Shown here piece after piece: positions 1 to 6,990 of a DNA stretch of 15,592 bases. The translations under genes and the position numbers were made by a program. The notes below the pieces were generated by a model. That model did not search any database. It saw nothing but the letters and a program-made list of their open reading frames with translations, and had not been told where the DNA came from. Origin of the DNA: Verrucomicrobiales bacterium (GTDB taxonomy: Bacteria > Verrucomicrobiota > Verrucomicrobiia > Verrucomicrobiales > Akkermansiaceae); the NCBI GenBank assembly GCA_002729295.1, contig PBTU01000167.1:1-15592 (forward strand), in the 5' to 3' direction. Within the stretch, counting starts at the first letter, position 1. Each line of letters begins with the position of its first letter.

Positions 1-81
1 AAATTTCTCGGCGGAGCAGAGCGGTGCGACGCCGAAATGGAGAGTGAGGGATACGAGAAAAATTTTTGCCGGATTGGCCAT
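1..81 (-). CDS. N-terminus of a secreted protein (partial, runs off the window)
   Basis: The minus strand opens with ATG at 81-79 and stays open to base 1 (27 codons). The peptide begins M-A-N-P-A-K, continues with a hydrophobic stretch (I-F-L-V-S-L-T-L, then F-G-V-A-P-L) and ends L-C-S-A-E-K-F. This is the layout of a Sec signal peptide: a lysine near the start, a hydrophobic core, and a small-residue cleavage site, probably after C-S-A. Only the signal peptide and about three mature residues are present, so the function cannot be read. No Shine-Dalgarno sequence precedes the ATG, as for most genes here. The alternative is a chance frame, but the signal-peptide pattern is good for so short a stretch. 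Confidence 0.6.
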   Translation of the reverse strand, partial: MANPAKIFLVSLTLHFGVAPLCSAEKF

Positions 82-472
82 AGGATAAAAACGTTGTGAG
101 GGAGGGGAAATTGCAAAAGAAACAAGCTAGTTTTGTTCTGGATGCCCTCCCTGCCGGAAGTTGCGAATCTCATTGGCTCCTGTTTCTTGTATTTGTCGGG
201 GAGAAATCATTGATTTCATTGATATTAGGTTTTCGCAGATCGATTGTTTCGGAAGGAGCTTTTTTCGAACACAGATTGCGGATTCAAAGAGGAAGGAATG
301 GCTCACTCCCAGCCGCGGTCTGGTGAAATCGGTCACTACTTCAAATTGGAGTGGTTAAAAGACTGAGATGATTTCGATCAAAAAGCCGGAGTAAGACTCG
401 ATCGGAGAAGTGACTCGCGGCGTGGGACTCTTTGCCCCGGTTGACAAGCCGCGGGACACCGCGGCTCCGTTT
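82..472. other. Intergenic stretch with no convincing gene
   Basis: About 390 bp between the partial secreted-protein gene and the small membrane peptide. Short open frames exist on both strands (for example plus 96-326 and minus 127-336), but their products have no coherent signal, domain or hydrophobic pattern and they overlap one another. An inverted repeat near the right end (447-466) is listed separately. The promoter of the leftward partial gene must lie here, but I see no confident -35/-10 pair. Confidence 0.5.
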
Positions 473-473
473 T
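447..473. terminator. Hairpin at the 3' end of the small membrane peptide gene
   Basis: AGCCGCGG (447-454), a 4-base loop, and CCGCGGCT (459-466) form a perfect 8-bp GC-rich stem. On the plus strand a run of five T begins a few bases later (from 470), which makes a plus-strand terminator plausible even though no plus gene lies upstream. On the minus strand the hairpin sits directly after the TAA of the 42-residue ORF but has only a weak T-rich tail. Direction is uncertain; it may only stabilise the 3' end. Confidence 0.4.
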
Positions 474-601
474 TATCTGGAATCGGAGGGGGCGACACGC
501 TCGAAGCGGGCACCAGAAGAAATATCGGTGAGGAAGTATGCCGCGCCACCAAAGACCACGAGGATCAGGAGGGCAAAAATCATCAGCATGAAATTTTTCA
601 T
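473..601 (-). CDS. Small single-pass membrane peptide (42 aa), unknown function
   Basis: The frame runs from ATG at 601-599 to TAA at 475-473 and gives 42 residues. It starts M-K-N-F-M-L-M-I-F-A-L-L, continues hydrophobic through L-V-V-F-G-G-A-A-Y-F-L, then turns polar (T-D-I-S-S-G-A-R-F-E-R) and ends S-D-S-R. A positively charged start, about 20 hydrophobic residues and a short polar tail suggest a single-pass membrane peptide with an extracytoplasmic C-terminus. It lies downstream of efp on the same strand but behind efp's strong terminator, so it needs its own promoter or read-through; I see neither a clear promoter nor an SD. A GC-rich hairpin follows its stop. I recognise no family. It may be real because the hydrophobic segment starts so cleanly at the ATG, but a chance frame cannot be excluded. 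Confidence 0.45.
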   Translation of the reverse strand: MKNFMLMIFALLILVVFGGAAYFLTDISSGARFERVAPSDSR

Positions 602-635
602 AAGGGTAGGTTAAGGGGATCGCTTTGGAAATCGA

Positions 636-670
636 CAAAAAAACCCCGGCTTTATGGAAAAGCCGGGGTC
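636..670 (-). terminator. Intrinsic terminator of efp
   Basis: ACCCCGGCTTT (643-653) pairs perfectly with AAAGCCGGGGT (659-669) around a 5-base loop. On the minus strand the stem is followed at once by seven T (seven A at 637-643 on the plus strand). It lies 18 bp beyond the efp stop codon and is a textbook rho-independent terminator. Confidence 0.9.
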
Positions 671-687
671 TTGAAAGCTGGGTGGCT

Positions 688-1248
688 CTAGGCGCGACCG
701 AGATAAGATGATTCCTCGGTGCTGATCTTGAGTTTGTCGCCCGGCTTCACGAAGAGCGGGACTTGCACGATCAAGCCGGTTTCCAGAGTGGCGGGCTTGG
801 TGGGGTTGTTGGCGGTGTCGCCTTTGATGCCCTCGGAGGATTCGGTGACTTCCAGCTCCACGGTGGAGGGAAGGTCGATGCTCACGGCGGCGCCTTCAAT
901 GAAGAGAACTTCTACTTCCTGGCCTTCCTTGAGGAAGTTTTTGGAATCTCCCACAAATTCATCGGCAAGAGCGATGTTGTCGTAGGTCTGCATGTCCATG
1001 AAGTTGTAAATGCCGGGTTCGGCGTAGGAGAACTCAAGCTTCTGGCGGTCGGTTTCGACGATGTCGACCTTTTCGCTGGAGGCGAAACGGATGGTCTTGG
1101 TCTTTCCGGTGTTGAAGGAGCGGATGGTAGCTGCGATGAGGGCGTTTCCTTTGCCCGGAGTGCGGTGTTCGAGTCCGAGGACGACGCCACGGTCACCTTC
1201 GTATTTGATGCACTGCCCGCGTTTGAGGTTGGTTGCGACGATTGCCAT
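688..1248 (-). CDS. efp: Translation elongation factor P
   Basis: The 186-residue product has the normal length and layout of bacterial EF-P: an N-terminal KOW-like domain (about 1-65), a central OB domain (about 68-130, with a Y-N-F-M-D-M-Q-T-Y segment) and a C-terminal OB domain (about 133-186) ending in the conserved V-K-P-G-D-K-L-K-I-S-T motif. EF-P binds between the ribosomal P and E sites and relieves stalling at polyproline stretches. The loop that reaches the peptidyl-transferase centre reads T-P-G-K-G-N-A with K33 at the tip, the position corresponding to E. coli Lys34. This places it with the lysine-type EF-Ps, which are usually post-translationally modified. No modification enzyme (EpmA/EpmB type) is in view. 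The start is fixed by the conserved N-terminus; no SD precedes it. A possible TTGACC promoter lies just upstream and a strong terminator follows. Confidence 0.97.
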   Translation of the reverse strand: MAIVATNLKRGQCIKYEGDRGVVLGLEHRTPGKGNALIAATIRSFNTGKTKTIRFASSEKVDIVETDRQKLEFSYAEPGIYNFMDMQTYDNIALADEFVGDSKNFLKEGQEVEVLFIEGAAVSIDLPSTVELEVTESSEGIKGDTANNPTKPATLETGLIVQVPLFVKPGDKLKISTEESSYLGRA

Positions 1249-1274
1249 AAGTAGTTCGTTAACTGTGGAGAAAG

Positions 1275-1303
1275 GAAGTAGGGAAAGCCGCCCGTGGGGT
1301 CAA
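1275..1303 (-). promoter_or_regulatory. Possible sigma-70 promoter of efp
   Basis: On the minus strand, TTGACC (1303-1298) is separated by 17 nt from TACTTC (1280-1275). The -35 is good and the -10 is poor, though it keeps the initial TA. Transcription would begin about 20 nt before the efp ATG. It lies in the short gap behind the LprI-like gene, so efp could be transcribed separately from the upstream pair. Confidence 0.35.
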
Positions 1304-1309
1304 GCGTGC

Positions 1310-1714
1310 TTACTTCTCCCGAATTTCGACGAAATCCGCCATGTAGCTCAGGGAGAGGGCGCGGTTCTTGGTGAGATTGGTTCTGGCGGCTGCCGAGATG
1401 GCGCGAAACATGGTTCCTTCAACCTTGGCGTAGTATTCGACGATATTGTGGATTTCCTTGTCGCGGTAGACAATCCAGGCGCGTTGGGAGTCTTTTAAAT
1501 TGGCTTTCCCAGCCGTGTCGAGGCCGGCCATGAGCTTCTGGTAGTGTTTGTTGAGTTCCTTGTCCCAGCTTTTGAGGGCCTTTTCATAGGCGGCAACCAT
1601 TCCGTGAGTGGAGCTGTTTTTGTCGATGTCTTTGTCGAATTGGACATCGATGGGATGTTCGTCTTGAGCAAGGGCAGGACAAATGAGGAGGAGAATGAGA
1701 GCGAGATATTTCAT
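1310..1714 (-). CDS. Secreted LprI-like protein (DUF1311 type)
   Basis: A 134-residue protein with a clear Sec signal peptide (M-K-Y-L-A-L-I-L-L-L-I-C-P-A-L-A, probably cut before Q17). The mature part is helical and carries the signature of the LprI/DUF1311 family: W-D-K-E-L-N-K-H-Y-Q-K-L-M (50-62) followed by S-Q-R-A-W-I-V-Y-R-D-K-E (76-87). Members are small periplasmic or lipid-anchored proteins; Mycobacterium LprI inhibits lysozyme, but most members have no known function. The usual conserved cysteines are absent here: the mature protein has none, so any disulfide-stabilised fold has been lost or replaced. It starts 3 nt after the stop of the upstream membrane protein, so the two are probably co-transcribed. 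The family call is firm; an inhibitor role is only a possibility. Confidence 0.75.
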   Translation of the reverse strand: MKYLALILLLICPALAQDEHPIDVQFDKDIDKNSSTHGMVAAYEKALKSWDKELNKHYQKLMAGLDTAGKANLKDSQRAWIVYRDKEIHNIVEYYAKVEGTMFRAISAAARTNLTKNRALSLSYMADFVEIREK

Positions 1715-1717
1715 GTC

Positions 1718-2092
1718 TCACTTTATGAAGACCTCGGCGGAAAAGTCTACCCGGTATGTCATTTCGGACTCACGGATGGTGTGACGGAGGATTTTTGAGG
1801 GACGTTCGAGCTCCCAGGCGTCCACTTTCTCAAGCCATTGATCTAGGTCTTTCACTGGCCCGATCACGGTGAGAGTGACATCAATGTGTCGGGGGTCGTC
1901 GGATGGATCGTTCCCGGCATGGAGAATTTCGAGCTCTTCGGTGAGGGGCGGGAGTTCGCAGATTTCGATAATTTCTTTCCCGGCGGTTTGGGTTTTCCAG
2001 AGGTCGTAAAAGTGTTTGGCCGCCAAAGTCACCAAAACCAAGAGAATGAAGCTCATGATTTGGCGGATTTTTCGGAGACGACCGGGACGCAT
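1718..2092 (-). CDS. Small membrane-anchored protein, unknown
   Basis: A 124-residue product with a basic N-terminus (M-R-P-G-R-L-R-K-I-R), one hydrophobic segment at about 13-25 (M-S-F-I-L-L-V-L-V-T-L-A-A) and a soluble remainder, so it is probably an inner-membrane protein with its C-terminal domain outside the cytoplasm. That domain alternates charged and hydrophobic residues (H-I-D-V-T-L-T-V-I-G-P-V; M-T-Y-R-V-D-F-S-A-E-V-F), suggesting a small alpha/beta fold, and has a W-L-E-K-V-D-A-W-E-L-E element. I do not recognise the family. A start at Met13 is possible and would give a more signal-peptide-like N-terminus. The gene diverges from the cysteine desulfurase across a 51-bp gap and is followed after 3 nt by the LprI-like gene, forming a likely two-gene operon. 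Confidence 0.7.
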   Translation of the reverse strand: MRPGRLRKIRQIMSFILLVLVTLAAKHFYDLWKTQTAGKEIIEICELPPLTEELEILHAGNDPSDDPRHIDVTLTVIGPVKDLDQWLEKVDAWELERPSKILRHTIRESEMTYRVDFSAEVFIK

Positions 2093-2114
2093 GGCAAGGT
2101 ATCGACTTGCGCGA

Positions 2115-2144
2115 ATGATAAGGGACGATTACTGCTTTCACCAA
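2115..2144 (-). promoter_or_regulatory. Possible promoter of the 2092-1310 pair
   Basis: On the minus strand, TTGGTG (2144-2139), an 18-nt spacer and TATCAT (2120-2115; one mismatch to TATAAT). It would start transcription about 16 nt before the ATG at 2092. Its -35 overlaps the first base of the divergent desulfurase ATG, so the two directions would compete for this short gap. Confidence 0.35.
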
Positions 2145-3325
2145 TGATCTATTTGGATAATCACGCGACGACTGCGGTTCACCCGGAAGTTGTGGAAGCA
2201 ATGTTGCCGTTTTTCGCCGAGTATTATCATAATCCGTCGAGCGGGTATCGTGCGGGGAAGACGGTGCAGAAGGCGATTGCGGAGGCTCGTAGCGAGGTGG
2301 CGCAGTTGATTGGCGCGAAAGAGGAAGAGGTGGTCTTTACGGGATGTGGCACCGAATCGAATAACATGGTGCTTAAGTCGCTGGCCCGGATTTATGGGCG
2401 GAAGACCTCACGGGTGATCACCGGAGAAATCGAGCATAGCGCGGTCTTGCGGCCTTGTCAGGCGATGGAAGATGTGGGCTTCGAAGTGCACCGCTGCGGT
2501 GTCGATGCCGAGGGGCGGTTGGATCTTGGTCAATTCAAGGAAGCCTGTGCTGGAGCAGAGACGGGATTTGCCAGTCTGATGTGGGCGAATAATGAAACGG
2601 GAGTGATTCAGCCGATTACCGAGGCCTGTGAAATTGCCCGTGAGCATGAGATCGCCTTTCACACCGATGCCATTCAGGCAGTGGGAAAAATTCCGATCGA
2701 CGTGAAGGAGGTGCCGGTGGATTTCTTGAGCATCAGTGGCCATAAGTTTCACGCGCCTAAAGGAATTGGCGCGATTTATCTTCGCGAGGGAGTGCGTTTT
2801 GAACCTCTCATTCGTGGAGGGGGACAGGAAGACGGACGACGCAGTGGGACCGAGAATGTTGCGTATATCGTCGGCCTTGGCAGAGCGGCTAAGATCATGC
2901 GTGAGTCGATTGAGAAAGATCGGCACGCGGGCATCGCGGTGAACCGTGATCATTTGGAGAAGCGCCTAAGTGAAGAAATCGAAGGAGTGACCTTGAACGG
3001 AAGTCGTGAGCATCGCGTGCCGACCTGTGCGCATGTTTCCTTCGAGCGATGTGAAGGAGCGGGCTTGCTGATACTTTTGGATGAGTCGGGCGTGATGGTT
3101 TCGACCGGAAGTGCTTGCATGACTGGGAAACAGCAACCGAGCCATGTGCAAATGGCGATGGGGATCTCCACGGAGCAGGCGAAGAGTAGTTTGCGAATTT
3201 CCTTTTCCTCCTTCACGACGCGGGAAGAAACCGATGAGGCTGTTGAGAGGATCAAGAGAGCGGTGAAGAAGCTCCGACAGGTGCAAGGCGGTGACAGCGT
3301 GGGTCCGGTGATGGTATATTCGTAG
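2144..3325 (+). CDS. Cysteine desulfurase, IscS/NifS family
   Basis: A 393-residue fold-type I PLP enzyme that removes sulfur from L-cysteine as a persulfide for Fe-S cluster or thio-cofactor assembly. The N-terminus Y-L-D-N-H-A-T-T (3-10) is the family hallmark and fixes the start at 2144; the frame is open upstream to 1886, but that part is antisense to the neighbouring gene. Visible sites are the PLP-stacking H99 (E-I-E-H-S-A), N149-N150-E151-T152-G153, D175 in H-T-D-A-I-Q, the Schiff-base lysine K201 in S-G-H-K-F-H-A-P-K-G, R-S-G-T-E-N (233-238), and catalytic C325 in S-T-G-S-A-C-M-T-G-K followed by P-S-H-V. The loop around C325 is of the long group I (IscS/NifS) type rather than SufS. 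No iscU, iscR or nifU lies nearby, so the pathway is not shown by context. The next gene starts 55 nt downstream with no terminator between. Confidence 0.95.
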   Translation: MIYLDNHATTAVHPEVVEAMLPFFAEYYHNPSSGYRAGKTVQKAIAEARSEVAQLIGAKEEEVVFTGCGTESNNMVLKSLARIYGRKTSRVITGEIEHSAVLRPCQAMEDVGFEVHRCGVDAEGRLDLGQFKEACAGAETGFASLMWANNETGVIQPITEACEIAREHEIAFHTDAIQAVGKIPIDVKEVPVDFLSISGHKFHAPKGIGAIYLREGVRFEPLIRGGGQEDGRRSGTENVAYIVGLGRAAKIMRESIEKDRHAGIAVNRDHLEKRLSEEIEGVTLNGSREHRVPTCAHVSFERCEGAGLLILLDESGVMVSTGSACMTGKQQPSHVQMAMGISTEQAKSSLRISFSSFTTREETDEAVERIKRAVKKLRQVQGGDSVGPVMVYS

Positions 3326-3380
3326 AGGAGTTTTGCATAGATATCGCTTTGGGGCTCGCTCATTATAGGAATTCGCAAAA

Positions 3381-4319
3381 ATGAAGTTAAAACAAGTAGT
3401 AGGACTCGTGCTGGGATTGTTCGTGGGAGCCTTTGGAGGTTTTCTTTTTTCCAATAGCCTGCCGCCGGAGGTGGGATCTGTTGAGGAGGAGTTGGAAATA
3501 TTACGCAATTCGAATGCTCAAAATGAGCGGAGGCTCAGGTCGTACCAGCGGAATGCCCGGAGGGACACGACCCCGGATGAGCTTCGTCGCCTGGCGAGAG
3601 ATGTCCGGGATGGCAAGGATATTAGTCCGGACGATCTTTTTGCGACGATGAAACCCTGGATGCGACAGATGTCGCCGATTTTTGAGCGAATGCGTGAGGT
3701 GAATGAAGAAGACTGGGCGGATGTCCGCACTTCTGAATGGGCGCGACAGTATGATCTCAATGCTTCACAGCGGGCCCAGTTGAAGGAGTGGTTTCGAGCG
3801 CAAGGCGCGGAGCAGGCGAAAGCTCTCGTGGATGTCATTGAAAACAAGAACAGTGGCTTTGTTGATCTGATCCGGGCAACGGAGTATGACTGGAAGGATG
3901 CACGGGGAGCGGACAAGTTGATGGAAGGTTTTTTGAAGGGGGATCAACTGGAGGAATTCAAATCAGGGCGACTGGCGGAGCGTGCCGAAAGTGTGCAGCA
4001 CGAGGCAGACCGGAACCTCTCGAGATTGGATGGCATCGTAGCGCTTGATGCGAAACAGCATGAGCAACTGTTCGGCGTCCTTTCGCGCGCGGCGGAGGAT
4101 TACCAACCCGGTCTGAATGTTGATGGATTGGCGGGGGAGGATAGCGCCCTTGATCGTCGTCAGCGGGATACGGAAATTCGTGCGGCCTTGCGTCGGGATC
4201 AGATTGAGAAACTTGATGAATATCAGCGGAACAGGAGAGTAGAGGCGGAAAAAGAGATGCGGCGGATGATGATGACCTTGCCGAAGGACTGGGATTTGTT
4301 GGATCGAGATACTTTTTAA
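3381..4319 (+). CDS. Membrane-anchored helical protein linked to an ABC transporter, unknown function
   Basis: A 312-residue protein with an N-terminal membrane anchor (about 6-24: V-V-G-L-V-L-G-L-F-V-G-A-F-G-G-F) and a long, highly charged, mostly helical remainder with probable coiled coils (about 33-60, 200-230 and 265-298). Three segments share an L-x-x-x-Q-x-x-x-L type pattern: L-N-A-S-Q-R-A-Q-L (126-134), L-D-A-K-Q-H-E-Q-L (222-230) and L-R-R-D-Q-I-E-K-L (270-278). These resemble the LTxxQ motifs of Spy/CpxP-like periplasmic proteins, but I cannot assign it to that family. An A-G-G-A-F-style start could also be a signal peptide without a cleavage site. Its TAA is immediately followed by the ATPase ATG with no spacer, so it is almost certainly made together with the ABC transporter and is probably its extracytoplasmic or membrane partner. 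An A-G-G-A-A stretch 9 nt before the ATG is one of the few SD-like sequences here. Confidence 0.85.
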   Translation: MKLKQVVGLVLGLFVGAFGGFLFSNSLPPEVGSVEEELEILRNSNAQNERRLRSYQRNARRDTTPDELRRLARDVRDGKDISPDDLFATMKPWMRQMSPIFERMREVNEEDWADVRTSEWARQYDLNASQRAQLKEWFRAQGAEQAKALVDVIENKNSGFVDLIRATEYDWKDARGADKLMEGFLKGDQLEEFKSGRLAERAESVQHEADRNLSRLDGIVALDAKQHEQLFGVLSRAAEDYQPGLNVDGLAGEDSALDRRQRDTEIRAALRRDQIEKLDEYQRNRRVEAEKEMRRMMMTLPKDWDLLDRDTF

Positions 4320-5267
4320 ATGAGCGAGCAAGCAATTGAGATCCGTGACCTGCGGGTGGACTATGGAGACTTTGTCGCGGTGCGTGATATCAGTCTGATT
4401 GTACCCTGCGGGGAGGTCTTCGGATTAGTTGGGCCAAACGGAGCGGGTAAGACGAGCACTTTCAAAGTGCTTACGACCTTGATGGAGCCAACCTACGGGG
4501 AGGTGAGTATCGCGGGTCTGGATATTTTCGAACAAGCGGAAGAGGCAAGGGAGTTGATGGGATACATGCCCGATCTGGCGCCGGTGCCGTCTGACTTGAA
4601 GCTCTGGGAGTTTTTGGATTTTCATGCCAATACCCATCGCCTAGGGAATGGAAAAGAACGCCGGACACGCGTCGATGAATGTCTGGAATTGGTCAATCTG
4701 TTGGATAAATCGGATTCATGGTGCAAAGAACTTTCGCGAGGGCAGACACAGCGATTGGTGCTTGCGAAGACTTTGTTGCATCGGCCAAAGGTTCTTATTC
4801 TTGATGAGCCGGCAAGTGGGCTTGATCCGCTGTCGCGTCGTGAGATGCGAATAATCTTTCAGGATCTCGCCAGGCAAGGATCAACGATTATTGTAAGTTC
4901 GCACATTTTGAGTGAACTGGCGGAGATGTGTTCTTCGATCTGTGTCATGAATCAAGGAGAGCTCCTGGCCTCGGGATCTGCGGAAGAGGTGAGGAGTCAG
5001 CTGGGAAGCGCGGAGCGTCGTCTGACTGCGGTGGTTTTGGGTGATGCGACTCCGGTAGTTTCGTGGCTAGAGGGGCGAAATGGGGTGAGCGAAATTTCAA
5101 CCGAGAGCACGCGGGCGAGTTTTAATTTTGTGGGAAGCGATGAGGAGCAGGGGCGGTTGTTGCGTGATCTGGCAACGGCTGAATTGGGATTGCGGTCCTT
5201 TGAGGAGGGGAGTTCATCCTTCGAAGAAATCCTGGTGAAAGTGGCAGAAGGGAATCGTGAATCATGA
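4320..5267 (+). CDS. ABC transporter ATP-binding protein
   Basis: A 315-residue cytoplasmic ATPase. Seen in order: Walker A G-P-N-G-A-G-K-T (38-45), a Q-loop region reading G-Y-M-P-D-L-A-P (81-88), signature L-S-R-G-Q-T-Q-R-L (138-146), Walker B V-L-I-L-D-E-P (158-164) with D-loop S-G-L-D-P (166-170), and the switch histidine H195 in S-S-H. It belongs to the DrrA/NatA-like exporter group, with about 85 extra residues after the core that may contact the permease or regulate it. Two departures from consensus are an aspartate (D85) where the Q-loop glutamine normally sits, and LSRGQ instead of LSGGQ; both occur in a branch of these single-domain ATPases. It starts directly after the preceding stop and its own stop overlaps the permease start by 4 nt (ATGA), so translation is coupled. 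Substrate unknown. Confidence 0.93.
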   Translation: MSEQAIEIRDLRVDYGDFVAVRDISLIVPCGEVFGLVGPNGAGKTSTFKVLTTLMEPTYGEVSIAGLDIFEQAEEARELMGYMPDLAPVPSDLKLWEFLDFHANTHRLGNGKERRTRVDECLELVNLLDKSDSWCKELSRGQTQRLVLAKTLLHRPKVLILDEPASGLDPLSRREMRIIFQDLARQGSTIIVSSHILSELAEMCSSICVMNQGELLASGSAEEVRSQLGSAERRLTAVVLGDATPVVSWLEGRNGVSEISTESTRASFNFVGSDEEQGRLLRDLATAELGLRSFEEGSSSFEEILVKVAEGNRES

Positions 5268-6940
5268 GTGAAAAAAGCAAACGTCAGGCTGCCGTCCCGG
5301 CCTGGAAGATTTGGGCCAATCCCATCGTGCTGCGCTATGCGCGGAGTCGTCTTCGGATTACCGGCTTTGGGGTTCACCTGATGGTAGTGATGTTGATTGC
5401 CGGATTTATCTTTTTCGCAGGGAGGGCCGCCGGGGTTCATCAATTGAATTTTGACGCGGTGGGTGCCGCGCGTGGCCCGATCATTCCTCTGCTGGTCCTG
5501 CAGGGAATCGTGTTGCTTTTGTTAGGGACCGGGCAGGTGGCCGGGGGGATGACGGCAGAGTCAGACGAGGGTGTCTTGGATTACCAACGATTGGCCCCGA
5601 TGACGCCTCTGGCGAAGGTTATGGGTTACCTTTTTGGTCTGCCCATCCGGGAGTGGGCTCTCTTTTTGGCGACGATGCCTTTTACGATTGTGTCGGTGGT
5701 GCAGGGCGAAGTGTCGATACGCTACTTTCTGCAACTCTACGCGGTCTTTGTGATGGCGGCGATCTTGTATCACCTCACGGGGTTGGTGGCGGGAATGGTG
5801 ATGAAGAATAAACGGTGGGCCTTTCTTGCCTCGATGGGCATGGTGTTCCTTCTCTATACCGTGATTCCGCAGGCGGCTAAATTCGGCCTGGTCTATTTTA
5901 AGTATCTTACAATCTACCCGGTGCTTGAGGAAGTGCTGCCATTTCTACTCGAGTCTCGGGTTGGAATGGTCATGGAGGGGTATCAGCAATTGGTGCCCTC
6001 GGCTAAATTTTTCGGTCTTAATCTTCCGCAGTATGTCTTCACCTTGATTTCCCAGGCGGTTTTGAGTTTTGCAATGGGGTTGATGCTTTGGCGTCGTTGG
6101 CGAAAGAATGATTGTCATCTTCTGGGTAAATTTAGCGCGGTGGCGATTTTTGCCTGGTTGCAGGCGGTGTTGCTTGGGAACTCGCTTCCTTTGGTCAATC
6201 CGGGTGATATTTTTCCGTCACGAGAGTTCGATCGAAGATTTGGGAGGTTCCTGGATACGGCTGCGGAAGGCTGGTCGCCTGCCCCGACCGAGGCCTTAGT
6301 GATGGTTGGACTTTATGGTCTCGTGACCTTGTTTTGTCTTTGGGCAATGATTGTGCTCATCACGCCGAGGACCGACGATCAAATGAGAGGTTGGCGGCGG
6401 GCCCGGAAATTTGGGAAGACCGGACTGCCTTCCTTATGGGACTCTGCCACTTCCACCCCATGGACCGCGATGATGGCGGCGATGGGTGTAGGAGGTTGGT
6501 ATTTCTTTGCGAAAAGTTTGATGGAATCGCGATGGTATCCGGGCCTGGATCTCACTGGCGGGACTCTGATTGCGATGGTATTGGTAATGTTTGGTGGTGG
6601 TTTGTCGATGCAGGCTTTGCTTGAGGCGAAAGGGAAGAAGTATACCGGCGTGACCGTCTTGTTGGTGGGAATGATCCCTGTGATGATCGCGGTGATTATA
6701 GGCTTGAATAGTGACCGACTGCTTCCGGCTGCGATTTGGTTGGCGGGTATGTGCCCTTTGCTCTGGCCCGTCTATGGTGCGTGTATGGCAATCCCGGTTG
6801 ATGACATGCCGCGAGATTTTATTCGGGCCGCGCCCAATGCTTTCTGGTTTTGGCAAGGGGTTGTCATTTTGCTGTCAGGGTGGCTCCTGGTAAAGTTGAG
6901 AGAATCCCGCAAGGCCATTGCCGAGGCCTCGAAAGAGTAA
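5264..6940 (+). CDS. ABC transporter permease, large multi-pass
   Basis: A 558-residue integral membrane protein with roughly 12-13 hydrophobic segments (about 36-53, 72-93, 132-148, 155-179, 185-203, 256-276, 288-306, 343-367, 399-418, 432-452, 462-481, 487-509 and 525-544). It is about twice the length of a usual ABC-2 permease half, so a single chain may supply both halves of the channel. A conserved-looking cytoplasmic stretch, M-T-A-E-S-D-E-G-V-L-D-Y-Q-R-L-A-P-M-T-P-L (96-115), resembles the R/E-x-G-T-L-D-x-x-x-L-x-P segment of ABC-2 exporters in which the permease contacts the ATPase. It overlaps the ATPase gene by 4 nt and is clearly its partner. What it moves cannot be told from sequence. 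No terminator is visible directly behind it, so the small gene downstream may be in the same transcript. Confidence 0.88.
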   Translation: MSEKSKRQAAVPAWKIWANPIVLRYARSRLRITGFGVHLMVVMLIAGFIFFAGRAAGVHQLNFDAVGAARGPIIPLLVLQGIVLLLLGTGQVAGGMTAESDEGVLDYQRLAPMTPLAKVMGYLFGLPIREWALFLATMPFTIVSVVQGEVSIRYFLQLYAVFVMAAILYHLTGLVAGMVMKNKRWAFLASMGMVFLLYTVIPQAAKFGLVYFKYLTIYPVLEEVLPFLLESRVGMVMEGYQQLVPSAKFFGLNLPQYVFTLISQAVLSFAMGLMLWRRWRKNDCHLLGKFSAVAIFAWLQAVLLGNSLPLVNPGDIFPSREFDRRFGRFLDTAAEGWSPAPTEALVMVGLYGLVTLFCLWAMIVLITPRTDDQMRGWRRARKFGKTGLPSLWDSATSTPWTAMMAAMGVGGWYFFAKSLMESRWYPGLDLTGGTLIAMVLVMFGGGLSMQALLEAKGKKYTGVTVLLVGMIPVMIAVIIGLNSDRLLPAAIWLAGMCPLLWPVYGACMAIPVDDMPRDFIRAAPNAFWFWQGVVILLSGWLLVKLRESRKAIAEASKE

Positions 6941-6990
6941 CAGTGGGGCTTCCGGCTGTTCATTGAGCAGGAGTTGATCTACTGAAGGTC

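Noticed and set aside
96..358. Overlapping plus- and minus-strand frames of 65-76 residues
   Set aside because: No signal, hydrophobic pattern or motif; they overlap one another and have no plausible initiation region.
763..1254. 163-residue plus-strand frame opposite efp
   Set aside because: It is a mirror of a strongly coding efp; glycine- and valine-rich content is typical of an antisense frame.
1886..2143. N-terminal extension of the cysteine desulfurase frame
   Set aside because: It is antisense to the membrane-protein gene and the family N-terminus Y-L-D-N-H-A-T-T starts right after the ATG at 2144.
2144..3325. Assigning the symbol iscS or nifS
   Set aside because: No iscU, iscR, nifU or nif genes are adjacent, and sequence motifs alone do not separate the roles.
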